A stretch of 64,000 nucleotides of DNA from Clostridium neonatale (GTDB taxonomy: Bacteria; Bacillota; Clostridia; Clostridiales; Clostridiaceae), in assembly GCF_001458595.1 (NCBI RefSeq), contig NZ_LN890328.1, positions 2,033,317-2,097,316 of the forward strand, in the 5' to 3' direction. The notes beneath the pieces are model-generated. The model was not told where the DNA came from, searched no databases, and saw nothing but the letters and a program-made list of their open reading frames with translations. Positions 35,547 to 44,056 of this stretch are shown here, in pieces. The first letter of the stretch is position 1. Every line of letters begins with the position of its first letter. Made by a program: the position numbers and the translations under genes.

Positions 35547-36728
35547 TTATTTTTCCCCTTTCTTAATAAAGTCTTCCCATAATGGCGACATATCTCTCAA
35601 TCTTTGAATTATAGGTGGTAACACTTCAATTACATAATCAACATCTTCTTCTGTTGAATCTTCACCTAATGTTAATCTTAATGATCCATGTGCAAGTTCA
35701 TGAGGAACACCTATTGATAATAAAACGTGTGATGGATCTAACGACCCCGATGTACATGCACTACCGCTTGATGCACATACACCCTTAAAATCTAATGATA
35801 ATAAAATAGATTCACCTTCAATAAATTGGAATCTAACATTAACATTCCCTGGTAATCTTTTTTCCCCTCTTGGTCCATTTAATGTTGTATATGGTATTTT
35901 TAATAATCCATCTATTAATCTATCTCTAAGTTTAGTTAATTTTTCTGTATGTTCTTTTAAATTATTTTCTGCAATTTCCATTGCTTTGCCTATTCCAACA
36001 ATAGAAGCTATATTTTCTGTTCCAGCTCTTCTATTTCTTTCTTGAGCTCCGCCATGAATTAAATTATCAATTCTAACACCTTTTCTAATATATAATGCAC
36101 CTATTCCCTTAGGACCATACACTTTATGTCCTGCTAAAGATAATAAATCTATATTCATTTCTTTTACATCTATAGGAACATTACCTACAGCTTGAACTGC
36201 ATCTGTATGGAAAAGAACTTTCTTTTCTCTACATATTTCTCCTATTTCTTTAATTGGCTGGATTGTTCCAATTTCATTGTTGGCAAACATAATTGAAACT
36301 AATATGGTTCTATCTGTTATTGCATTTCTTAATTCCTCTAAATTTATAAATCCTTCTTTGTCTACATCAAGATAAGTAACTTCATATCCAAACTTTTCTA
36401 AAAACTCACAGCTATGAAGTACTGCATGGTGTTCAATTTTAGTTGTTATTATATGATTTCCTTTTTTTCTATGTGCAGTTGCTATACCTTTTATAGCCCA
36501 GTTATCTGCTTCTGAACCTCCACCTGTAAAATATATTTCCTCTGGTAAACACTTTAGTGTGCTTGCAACTTGTTCCCTTGCTTTATCTATTGCTCTTTTT
36601 GTTTCTCTTGATATACCATAAAACGATGATGGATTACCAAACTTTTCTGTAAAATAAGGCATCATCTCTTCTAGTACTTCTGGCTTAACATATGTTGTTG
36701 CAGAATAATCCATATATACATTTCTCAT
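35547..36728 (-). CDS. iscS: Cysteine desulfurase IscS/NifS-like
   Basis: A 393-residue class V PLP enzyme: TGGGSEADNWAIKG, HTDAVQAVGN, PLP lysine in SLAGHKVYGPKG and the persulfide cysteine in the loop GVCASSGSACTSGSLDPSH. It supplies sulfur for Fe-S clusters and tRNA thiolation. Its ATG overlaps the iscR stop by four bases. The gene set matches NifS-type operons of clostridia. Confidence 0.95.
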   Translation of the reverse strand: MRNVYMDYSATTYVKPEVLEEMMPYFTEKFGNPSSFYGISRETKRAIDKAREQVASTLKCLPEEIYFTGGGSEADNWAIKGIATAHRKKGNHIITTKIEHHAVLHSCEFLEKFGYEVTYLDVDKEGFINLEELRNAITDRTILVSIMFANNEIGTIQPIKEIGEICREKKVLFHTDAVQAVGNVPIDVKEMNIDLLSLAGHKVYGPKGIGALYIRKGVRIDNLIHGGAQERNRRAGTENIASIVGIGKAMEIAENNLKEHTEKLTKLRDRLIDGLLKIPYTTLNGPRGEKRLPGNVNVRFQFIEGESILLSLDFKGVCASSGSACTSGSLDPSHVLLSIGVPHELAHGSLRLTLGEDSTEEDVDYVIEVLPPIIQRLRDMSPLWEDFIKKGEK

Positions 36729-37186
36729 ATACTAAAATCGCTCCCATCTATAATTTGTATCCCATTTTTCTTTTCTTTTGCCTTCTCATAGTCATCTACT
36801 ATATCTTGTAAAGTAATTGAATTTAAAACATCATCTATACTTTTCTTAACTTTAGCCCATACTGCTTTGGTTGTACAATCATTTTCACTGGCACAGCCTA
36901 TCCCATCTATACAGTCAGCAACTTCTATAGGACCTTCTAAAACAGTCATAATATCACCAACCGTTATTTCTGACGGTGCCTTACATAATACATACCCTCC
37001 TTGAGCTCCTCTAATACTACGTATCAAGTTTGCACGTCTAAGTGGACTAAACAGTTGTTCTAAATAATATTCTGAAAGATTTTCCTTCTTTGAAATTGTC
37101 TTTATAGACATAGGGGTACCACCATAACTTAATGCTAACGCAACCATTGCTCTAACACCATATCTTCCTTTTGTTGATAATTTCAT
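36725..37186 (-). CDS. iscR: Rrf2-family regulator, IscR-like
   Basis: A 153-residue Rrf2 protein with an N-terminal winged helix (LSTKGRYGVRAMVALA, YYLEQLFSPLRRANLIRS). The motif CIDGIGCASENDC fits CX5CX5C, the [2Fe-2S] ligands of IscR, which the B. subtilis counterpart CymR lacks. So it probably senses cluster status and controls this operon. The promoter is clear at 37223-37251. Target boxes are not identified. Confidence 0.85.
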   Translation of the reverse strand: MKLSTKGRYGVRAMVALALSYGGTPMSIKTISKKENLSEYYLEQLFSPLRRANLIRSIRGAQGGYVLCKAPSEITVGDIMTVLEGPIEVADCIDGIGCASENDCTTKAVWAKVKKSIDDVLNSITLQDIVDDYEKAKEKKNGIQIIDGSDFSI

Positions 37187-37222
37187 ATAGCAACACTCTC
37201 CCCTTATCAGAATTTTAATTAT

Positions 37223-37251
37223 ATCTTATCAAAACACTCGGACTTTGTCAA
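37223..37251 (-). promoter_or_regulatory. SigA-type promoter of the iscR operon
   Basis: Minus strand: TTGACA (37251-37246), 17-base spacer, TAAGAT (37228-37223), with the iscR ATG about 37 bases downstream. Very close to consensus. An IscR operator would be expected near it, but none is recognised. Confidence 0.75.
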
Positions 37252-37290
37252 TTTATTTTCTTTTAAATATGGTATAAAAAACATAATCGA

Positions 37291-37340
37291 TAAAATCTTT
37301 AATAATCGATATTTATTATATCATTTTATTAAAGATTTTA
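37291..37340 (-). terminator. Terminator of rarA
   Basis: Perfect 15-bp inverted repeat TAAAATCTTTAATAA / TTATTAAAGATTTTA with a 20-base loop, 22 bases beyond the rarA stop. Confidence 0.6.
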
Positions 37341-37361
37341 TAGACTCTTTTTATAATTTAT

Positions 37362-38609
37362 CTAAATTCTTTTTATATTTTCCCAATATTTTTTTATACT
37401 GTTTTCATATTTATTATTCTGCTCTTCATAATATTTTTTATTCCTTAATTCCCTTGGTAAATATTCTTGTTTCACGTAATGATTTTCAAAATTATGTGGA
37501 TATTTATATCCACCGACCCCTAAAGATGTTGCTCCAGAGTAATGAGCATCTTTTAAATGCATAGGAATATCACCGCAATTTGAATTTTCCAAATCACTTA
37601 AGGCTTTATCTATTGCCAAAATCGCACTATTAGATTTAGGTAATGTAGCTAAATATATAACCATTTCAGACAAAATTATTCTAGCTTCCGGAAAACCTGT
37701 CTTTAATGCTAGTTCTATTCCTGAATTTATTACTGTAAGTGCACTTGGTGTCGCCATCCCTATATCTTCTGCTGCTATAACAGCAATCCTTCTAACTATT
37801 GCACTTAAATCCCCAGCCTTTATGAGTCTTGCTAAATAATGAATTGCTGCATTAGGATCACTTCCTCTAATGCTTTTCTGGAGGGCACTTAATGAATTAT
37901 AAAACTCATCTCCACTACTGTCTGCTCTCATACTGGATTGTTCTAACGTTTCTATATATTCAACAGTTATATTTCTTACATGTTTAATCTGTGAATTTAT
38001 AGCCAATTCTAAAATATTGTATGATTTTCTATAATCACCTTGTGATATTTCGGCTATATATTTTAATGCTTCTTCGCTATAAGTTACTTTAATACCTTCC
38101 TTAATTAATTTTTCTAATGATTTTTTTAGTCCAATTACAATATCATCACTATCTAGCGGTTTAAATGAAAATATGTTACATCTACTTATGATAGCCTTAT
38201 GTATAACAAAATAAGGATTTTCAGTTGTACTAGCTATTAATGTTATTCTTCCATCTTCAATAAATTCCAATAATGATTGCTGCTGTTTTTTATTAAAATG
38301 CTGAATTTCATCTATATAAAGAACAACGCCACTATAACTTAAAAGATTATCCATATTATTTGTTATATCTTGTATATCTTTTACACTTGCTGTTGTTGCA
38401 TTTAATTTATAAAATTTCTTATCTACATAATTAGCCATTATATTGGCTAAAGTTGTTTTTCCTGTTCCTGGTGGGCCATAAAAAATACAATTACATATAT
38501 TTTTACCTTCTATTAAATTATAAAGGGGTTTGCCCTTGCTTAATATTTGTTTTTGTCCTACAAAATCTTCTAATTTACTTGGCCTCATTAAATCTGCTAA
38601 TGGTCTCAT
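37362..38609 (-). CDS. rarA: Replication-associated recombination protein RarA (MgsA-like AAA+ ATPase)
   Basis: A 415-residue AAA+ protein: GPPGTGKTTLANIM Walker A, VLYIDEIQHFNKKQ Walker B, sensor 1 in STTENP and the C-terminal MgsA domain (RGSDPNAAIHYLARLI, GGYKYPHNFENHYV). It works at stalled replication forks, with SSB and RecA-type partners. The start is ATG 38609, five bases after GAGGTG; a TTG one codon upstream is less likely. In B. subtilis the gene (yrvN) also precedes cymR-yrvO-trmU. Confidence 0.94.
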   Translation of the reverse strand: MRPLADLMRPSKLEDFVGQKQILSKGKPLYNLIEGKNICNCIFYGPPGTGKTTLANIMANYVDKKFYKLNATTASVKDIQDITNNMDNLLSYSGVVLYIDEIQHFNKKQQQSLLEFIEDGRITLIASTTENPYFVIHKAIISRCNIFSFKPLDSDDIVIGLKKSLEKLIKEGIKVTYSEEALKYIAEISQGDYRKSYNILELAINSQIKHVRNITVEYIETLEQSSMRADSSGDEFYNSLSALQKSIRGSDPNAAIHYLARLIKAGDLSAIVRRIAVIAAEDIGMATPSALTVINSGIELALKTGFPEARIILSEMVIYLATLPKSNSAILAIDKALSDLENSNCGDIPMHLKDAHYSGATSLGVGGYKYPHNFENHYVKQEYLPRELRNKKYYEEQNNKYENSIKKYWENIKRI

Positions 38610-38740
38610 CAATACACCTCATTACGATATCAAATAACCTATAATTAAAATATTATCATAAAATCAAAATATATTACATATCTATAATAGTTCTGCTTTA
38701 AAGGAAAATTAATAATTGAATAGTAATTAATCCAAAAATA

Positions 38741-38777
38741 AAAAATCAGACAAGCATTTACTGCCATCTGATTTTTT
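38741..38777 (-). terminator. Terminator of the TrpXYZ-like ABC operon
   Basis: Inverted repeat AAAAATCAGA / TCTGATTTTTT with a 16-base loop. T-runs follow on both strands. Confidence 0.7.
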
Positions 38778-38785
38778 AATATAAA

Positions 38786-39580
38786 TTATGCAAATAATGT
38801 TCTATCACTTAATTCATCTGTCACATTAGCTTTGTCAAAAAGAGCCATCAATTTGGAATTATCAAGCTTTTCTTTTTCTGAACCTTTAACATCAAATAGT
38901 ATTTTTCCCCTATGCATCATGAAAAGCCTGTTTCCATTTTCAAGGGCATGTTTTAAGTTATGTGTTACCATCATCGTTGTTATCCCACTATCTTTAACAA
39001 TATGTCTTGTTATATCCATTATTTTTTCTGATGTTTTTGGATCTAATGCTGCTGTATGCTCATCAAGTAAAAGTAATTTAGGTTTAGACATAACTGCCAT
39101 AAGTAATGTTAACGCCTGTCTTTGTCCTCCTGATAAAAGCAATACTTTATTGTATATTTTATCTTCTAACCCCAAATTCAATTCACTAACCATTTCTTTA
39201 TAGTAATCTATTCTTTTTTTATTTATTCCAAAGCTTAAACCAAATGTTTTATTTTTATTATCAGCTAAAGCCATATTTTCTAATATGGTCATATTAGGTG
39301 CAACTCCCATTGATGGGTCTTGAAAAACTCTTCCAATATCTTTACAACGAATATATTCTGCTTTATTTATAACCTCAGTTCCATCTAATAATATAGATCC
39401 CGAATCTGCTTCTATAGTTCCTGATATCATGTTTAATAAAGTCGATTTTCCAGCACCATTTGAACCTATTATGCTGATGAAGTCTCCTTTATCAACCTCT
39501 AAGCTTAACTTGTCAAAAACTCTATTTTCATTTATTGTATTTGGATTAAATACCTTGGACAGTTGTGTTACTTTTAGCAT
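38786..39580 (-). CDS. ABC transporter ATPase, PF04392-linked (TrpXYZ-like) importer
   Basis: About 264 residues: Walker A GSNGAGKSTLL, Q-loop VFQDPSMGVAPNM, signature LLSGGQRQALTLL and Walker B LLLLDEHTAAL. It energises the permease and lipoprotein encoded upstream. I choose ATG 39580 (MLKVTQLSK), which has GGAG upstream, over GTG 39595; in both cases it overlaps the permease 3' end. The family resembles the Trp/Tyr importer TrpXYZ of Streptococcus, but the substrate is not shown. Confidence 0.88.
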   Translation of the reverse strand: MLKVTQLSKVFNPNTINENRVFDKLSLEVDKGDFISIIGSNGAGKSTLLNMISGTIEADSGSILLDGTEVINKAEYIRCKDIGRVFQDPSMGVAPNMTILENMALADNKNKTFGLSFGINKKRIDYYKEMVSELNLGLEDKIYNKVLLLSGGQRQALTLLMAVMSKPKLLLLDEHTAALDPKTSEKIMDITRHIVKDSGITTMMVTHNLKHALENGNRLFMMHRGKILFDVKGSEKEKLDNSKLMALFDKANVTDELSDRTLFA

Positions 39581-40463
39581 CTTCTCCTGCACCACCTTCT
39601 ATAATTATTTTCTTCTTAAACTTAAATACTCCATTATTAGAACATAGTGCTATAACTACAATTATAGCTGTCATTAACTTCAAGTCATTTGCAGTCAATC
39701 CAATAAATCCTCCGTATTTTAATACAAGTGCTATTGCACATTTATAAATAACTGCTCCTAAAATAGATAATGTGGTTGCTTTAATAAACGAAAATCTCTC
39801 AAATAACGAACTTCCAATTATTACGGCTGCAAGTCCCATTACAACTGTTCCAGTTCCCATTCCAACGTCACTAAATCCATTATATTGAGCTGTCAATGCT
39901 CCTGCCATAGCGGCAAGTCCATTACTTATGGTAAGTCCTAAAACTTTAACTAAATTTTTATTCACTCCAATAGAAGATACAACTTGCTCATTATCACCAA
40001 CTGCTCTAAGTAAAAATCCTGATTTTGTTTTTAAATATAAATCTAATATTATTTTTACAATAATAAGTACAATTAAGATTATTATGATTTTAGGAATTTT
40101 CAAATCAAATATCTTATCAACACTGAACAAAGGTATATTAGCTTTATTTGACATAATTCTTAAATTTACTGAGTACAGTGCTATCATCATAAGTATTCCG
40201 GCCATTAAGTTATCTATTTTTAATTTAACATGTAAAAATCCTGTTATTGATCCAGCAATGGCACCACCAATAGCTGCAGCAACAATTGTTACTATTGGAT
40301 TAATTCCTTTTACAATAAGTGCTGCTGAAATAGCAGCACCCATAGGAAATGTTCCATCTACAGACATATCTGGAAAGTCTAATATCTTATATGTTATATA
40401 AACAGCAATGGCAACAATTGAAAATAGCAGTCCTTGTTCTAAAACATTAATTAAGACTCCCAC
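39546..40463 (-). CDS. ABC transporter permease, PF04392-linked importer
   Basis: A 305-residue membrane protein with about nine hydrophobic segments and the BPD_transp_2 type motifs of branched-chain-type importers (FPDMSVDGTFPMGAAISAAL near residue 30 and GLAAMAGALTAQYNGFSDVGMG in the C-terminal half). It forms the channel with the adjacent ATPase. Its start codon directly abuts the end of the lipoprotein gene (a shared base), and its 3' end overlaps the ATPase, so the three genes are tightly coupled. Confidence 0.87.
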   Translation of the reverse strand: MGVLINVLEQGLLFSIVAIAVYITYKILDFPDMSVDGTFPMGAAISAALIVKGINPIVTIVAAAIGGAIAGSITGFLHVKLKIDNLMAGILMMIALYSVNLRIMSNKANIPLFSVDKIFDLKIPKIIIILIVLIIVKIILDLYLKTKSGFLLRAVGDNEQVVSSIGVNKNLVKVLGLTISNGLAAMAGALTAQYNGFSDVGMGTGTVVMGLAAVIIGSSLFERFSFIKATTLSILGAVIYKCAIALVLKYGGFIGLTANDLKLMTAIIVVIALCSNNGVFKFKKKIIIEGGAGEDAKSNTTVQGI

Positions 40464-41482
40464 TATTTAACGCCTCCAGTTACTTTTTTTGCATCTTTTA
40501 ATATATCATCTGGAATTGTAATTCCTAATTTTTCTGCAACATCAGTATTTATAGTAAATGACATTTCACTTAATGTTGTAATCTCAATATCTGATGGCTT
40601 TTTGCCTTCTAATATTTCTACTGCTTTATACCCTGCTTCTTGTCCTAATTTATAATAATCAATACCTATAGATGCTAGTCCACCTTTATCTACAACTGCT
40701 TCTTCAGCACCTATTATTGGTACGTTATTTTCAACGCATAAATTACCAACCAAAGCATATCCTGATGCTACAGTATTATCAGTTGGTGTATATAATACAT
40801 CAATATCACCTAAAGCACTTGATAAATTTTGGTTTATTTCATTAACATTTGTTACTCCAATTTCTTTTACACTTAACCCTTTAGCTTCAGCAGCCTTTTT
40901 TAATTCATCTACTTGAATCACTGAATTAGCTTCTGATGTATTATAAATTACACCTAATGTTTTTGCATCTGGGATTAATTTTTTTAATAAATCTATTTGC
41001 TGATCTACTGGAACTTTATCAGAAGTACCAGTAACATTTGTCCCAGAGCTCTTCCAATCATTTGCTATTTTAGCTGCAACAGGATCAGTTACCGCTGTGA
41101 AAACTATTGGAATGTCTTTAGTTGAATTGTATGCTGCTTGTGCTGCTGGTGTTGCAATTGCAAAGATTAAATCCTTTTTTGCATCAGTAAACTGACTGCA
41201 GATTGTCTGTGCATTAGCTTGTTCACCTTGGGCATTTTGTTGCTCTATTGTGATATTCTTTCCTTCTTCATATCCCTTTTCTTTTAACGCATCTACAAAT
41301 CCTTTATTTGCTGAATCCAAAGCATCATGCTGAACTAGTTGAACAATTCCTATATTTTTCTTTGCTTCATTATTTCCTGCGGATTGTCCACTATTATCTG
41401 CTGTGCTATTTCCACATCCAATCAGGCCTGTACCCATTAATAGCATGCCTAATATCATAGCTATTTTTCTTTTTCCTACCAT
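40463..41482 (-). CDS. ABC transporter substrate-binding lipoprotein (PF04392)
   Basis: A 339-residue lipoprotein with a basic N-terminus, hydrophobic stretch and lipobox LIGCGN (Cys near 23). The periplasmic-binding-type fold has the ABC_sub_bind pattern IGIVQLVQHDALDSANKGF, DLIFAIATPAAQAAYN and NVTGTSDKVP. TrpX-like proteins of this family bind Trp or Tyr; a histidine ligand is also conceivable given the neighbouring hutP, but this is inference. SD GGAGG precedes ATG 41482. Confidence 0.87.
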   Translation of the reverse strand: MVGKRKIAMILGMLLMGTGLIGCGNSTADNSGQSAGNNEAKKNIGIVQLVQHDALDSANKGFVDALKEKGYEEGKNITIEQQNAQGEQANAQTICSQFTDAKKDLIFAIATPAAQAAYNSTKDIPIVFTAVTDPVAAKIANDWKSSGTNVTGTSDKVPVDQQIDLLKKLIPDAKTLGVIYNTSEANSVIQVDELKKAAEAKGLSVKEIGVTNVNEINQNLSSALGDIDVLYTPTDNTVASGYALVGNLCVENNVPIIGAEEAVVDKGGLASIGIDYYKLGQEAGYKAVEILEGKKPSDIEITTLSEMSFTINTDVAEKLGITIPDDILKDAKKVTGGVK

Positions 41483-41496
41483 AATTCTATCCTCCT

Positions 41497-41590
41497 GTTT
41501 CTACTTATCACCTTTATGCCTTCAGTACTACCATAAACTACATTATTAATTTTGTGTTTATTTTTATGTTATATTCTTAACATAAAGCAT
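41497..41590 (-). promoter_or_regulatory. Leader of the ABC importer with a palindrome and spaced NAG triplets
   Basis: Upstream DNA holds a 9-bp inverted repeat TTTATGTTA - TATTCT - TAACATAAA (41563-41586). In the transcribed leader (minus strand) NAG triplets lie at 41540-41538, 41530-41528, 41522-41520, 41514-41512, 41506-41504 and 41503-41501; four of them are exactly 8 bases apart. HutP and TRAP recognise such triplets in RNA, so a protein-RNA control is possible, but chance cannot be excluded. Confidence 0.35.
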
Positions 41591-41734
41591 TATAATTTAA
41601 AAATATTTTAATTAATAATATCATAAATTAGTATATTTGTAAAGTTGACCATTGAATCGCTGTATATTCTTTAATATTTATGTAATAAAATTATATTTTT
41701 ATTTTTTAATACTTTATTTAGTACCAAATATCAA

Positions 41735-42148
41735 TTATAACGGTAATGATCTATGACCTATTCCAATTACTACTTCATCTAAATGTAATAAACCTATATT
41801 TAAAAATATACAAACAGATATATGTTCTCCACCTCTTGCAATTCCTATTTTCCCTCCAATATTTTGGTTACTTGCTCTATTATAAATCTGCATTATTGCA
41901 TCTCTTGTTGCTCCTATAACTGCTCCCTCATGCAGATGTTCTTCTCTTATTAAATTATTTCTTTTAGCAGCAACTAATGCACTTTCTAATATCTTTCCTA
42001 TTGATGTATTTATATTTCCTCCAATATTAACAGCAGTTACTTGTATATTTTCATTCTTATATAATCTCTTTAGCTCTTCCTCTTCTTTTCTATCACATAT
42101 TGCCATCCTTGTTGCTATCTTAGCTATTTTAGTACTATTGCTTTCCAT
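41735..42148 (-). CDS. hutP: HutP-like antiterminator (orphan)
   Basis: A 137-residue HutP-family protein with HEGAVIGATRDAIMQIY, GGKIGIARGGEHISVCIFLNIGLLHLDE and VIGIGHRSLP. The HEGAV and GHR residues contribute to the L-histidine and Mg2+ site and to RNA contacts in B. subtilis HutP, which opens the hut operon by binding NAG-triplet RNA. No hut genes are nearby, so the target is unknown; the importer directly downstream (about 250 bases) is a candidate. It is a single gene. Confidence 0.9.
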   Translation of the reverse strand: MESNSTKIAKIATRMAICDRKEEEELKRLYKNENIQVTAVNIGGNINTSIGKILESALVAAKRNNLIREEHLHEGAVIGATRDAIMQIYNRASNQNIGGKIGIARGGEHISVCIFLNIGLLHLDEVVIGIGHRSLPL

Positions 42149-42324
42149 TACACTTACTCCTTCTATAATTAATTAGATACAATCAAATTATATAACATAA
42201 CACAATTTATTGTTAGTTCTTTAGTTAATCTTATAATTTCTTTGTTTTAAGATTACAGCTTAGATTCTCTAAAATTTTATTATTTATATAGTTCATTTAT
42301 TTTTAATACTACTTTATAAAATAA

Positions 42325-42360
42325 AAGACTGAGAAGTCTAAAATCTAACTTCTCAGTCTT
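42325..42360 (-). terminator. Terminator of the fatty-acid operon
   Basis: Perfect 13-bp inverted repeat AAGACTGAGAAGT / ACTTCTCAGTCTT with a 10-base loop, followed on the minus strand by TTATTTTAT, 10 bases past the accA stop. Confidence 0.8.
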
Positions 42361-42369
42361 AAATGGATA

Positions 42370-43188
42370 CTAATAAAAATTTCCCATCTTTCTAAATTTA
42401 TCATATCTATTTTGGATTAGAACATCTAAATCAATATCTTTTATATCACTAAGCCAATTTAATATTTCATCTTTAATGCTTTCAGCAGCCTTTTCAGAAT
42501 TCTTATGTGCTCCGCCTCTTGGCTCTTTTATAATATCATCTATAATACCAAATTCTTTTAAATCTTTAGCTGTAATTTTCATAACCTCAGCAGCTTCTTT
42601 TACTCTAGTAGAATCTTTCCATAAAATTGATGCAAATCCTTCTGGTGAAAGAATTGAATAAATAGCATTTTCCATCATAAGAATTTTATCTGCCACTGCT
42701 AAGGCTAGTGCTCCACCACTTCCACCTTCACCTGCTAATATTGAAAGTATTGGTGTTTTTAACTTACTCAGTTCAAAAAGATTTTTAGCAATAGCTTCTC
42801 CTTGACCTCTCTCTTCTGCACCCTTTCCTGGAAATGCCCCCGGAGTATCAACAAAACATATTACTGGTCTCTTGAATTTCTCAGCTTGTTTCATAAGCCT
42901 TAATGCCTTTCTATATCCTTCTGGACTTGGCATGCCAAAATTTCTCTCTATATTTTCACTTGTATTAGACCCTTTTGATATAGCTATAATAGTAACAGGT
43001 AGATTGTTTATTGAAGCTATGCCACCAACTATAGCTTTATCATCTCCAAAATTTCTATCACCATGAAACTCAATAAAATCTTTAAATATTTCATTTATAT
43101 AAAATTTTCCAGTAGGTCTATCTTTATGCCTGGCTATTTCAACCTTTTCCCAAGCACTTAAATTTCCTTTTATAAAGTCTTTATTCAT
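42370..43188 (-). CDS. accA: Acetyl-CoA carboxylase carboxyltransferase subunit alpha
   Basis: A 272-residue crotonase-fold subunit with EIFKDFIEFHGDRNFGDD, PVICFVDTPGAFPGKGAEERGQ and GGSGGALALAVADKILM. With AccD it transfers CO2 from carboxybiotin to acetyl-CoA, making malonyl-CoA. Its ATG overlaps the end of accD by eight bases. It is the last gene of the fab/acc operon and shorter than E. coli AccA, as usual in clostridia. Confidence 0.95.
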   Translation of the reverse strand: MNKDFIKGNLSAWEKVEIARHKDRPTGKFYINEIFKDFIEFHGDRNFGDDKAIVGGIASINNLPVTIIAISKGSNTSENIERNFGMPSPEGYRKALRLMKQAEKFKRPVICFVDTPGAFPGKGAEERGQGEAIAKNLFELSKLKTPILSILAGEGGSGGALALAVADKILMMENAIYSILSPEGFASILWKDSTRVKEAAEVMKITAKDLKEFGIIDDIIKEPRGGAHKNSEKAAESIKDEILNWLSDIKDIDLDVLIQNRYDKFRKMGNFY

Positions 43189-44056
43189 AACTTCTCACTC
43201 CATGTAAAACAAGAATCTTATATATGCATGTTCTCATATGCTTTCTTGGAACAATAGCATCAATAAATCCTTTTTTTAATAAGAATTCTGCACTTTGGAA
43301 ATCATCTGGAAGGCTCTCATTTATAGTATTTTCAACTACTCTTCTTCCTGCAAATCCAACCAATGCTCCTGGCTCACTTAAGATTATATCACCCTCCATA
43401 GCAAAGCTTGCAGTTACTCCTCCTGTAGTTGGATCTGTAAGGACTGTTATATAAAGAAGTCCTGCTTCATCAAACTTTGCAAGTGCTGCACTTACTTTTG
43501 CCATTTGCATAAGTGAAAATATGCCTTCTTGCATTCTCGCTCCACCAGACGTTGTAAATATAACTAATGGTAATTTAGCGTCTATGGCATATTCTATTAA
43601 TCTAGTTAATTTTTCTCCTACAACTGTTCCCATACTTCCCATCATGAAGAAGCTATCCATAACAGCACAGGCAACCTCTATGTCATTTAATTTTCCTATG
43701 CCAGTAACTACTGCTTCATTGCTACTTGTGGATTTCTTACTCTTTTTAAGTTTTTCTTCATATCCATCAAACTCTAATGGATTTATAGTTTTAAAATCCT
43801 TATATAGCTCATTAAATGTATCCTTATCTAAAAACATTTTTATTCTTTCTTTAGCTGTAAGCCTAAAATGATAACCACATGATGTACATACAAATTTATT
43901 ACTTTCCAGATCATCATGATACATCATAGTATTACACTTTTCACATTTATTCCACATGCCTGAAGGAATATTCGGTTTTTCTTCTGTTTCAGCTTTCTTT
44001 AAAACAGAAGGATTAACAGTTGCATATTGTCTTTTACTAAATAAATCCTTAAGCAT
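43181..44056 (-). CDS. accD: Acetyl-CoA carboxylase carboxyltransferase subunit beta
   Basis: A 291-residue subunit with an N-terminal Cys4 zinc ribbon (CEKCNTMM, then CTSCGYHF) and the carboxyltransferase motifs FTTSGGARMQEG, LTDPTTGGVTASFAM and GALVGFAGRRVVENT. Pairs with AccA. ATG 44056 overlaps the accC 3' end by eight bases, so accC-accD-accA are translationally coupled. Confidence 0.95.
   Translation of the reverse strand: MLKDLFSKRQYATVNPSVLKKAETEEKPNIPSGMWNKCEKCNTMMYHDDLESNKFVCTSCGYHFRLTAKERIKMFLDKDTFNELYKDFKTINPLEFDGYEEKLKKSKKSTSSNEAVVTGIGKLNDIEVACAVMDSFFMMGSMGTVVGEKLTRLIEYAIDAKLPLVIFTTSGGARMQEGIFSLMQMAKVSAALAKFDEAGLLYITVLTDPTTGGVTASFAMEGDIILSEPGALVGFAGRRVVENTINESLPDDFQSAEFLLKKGFIDAIVPRKHMRTCIYKILVLHGVRSYE

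Noticed and set aside
41483..41734. T-box leader of the TrpXYZ-like importer
   Set aside because: No AGGGTGGTACCGCG-type T-box or terminator stem is found there; only NAG triplets and a palindrome are visible.
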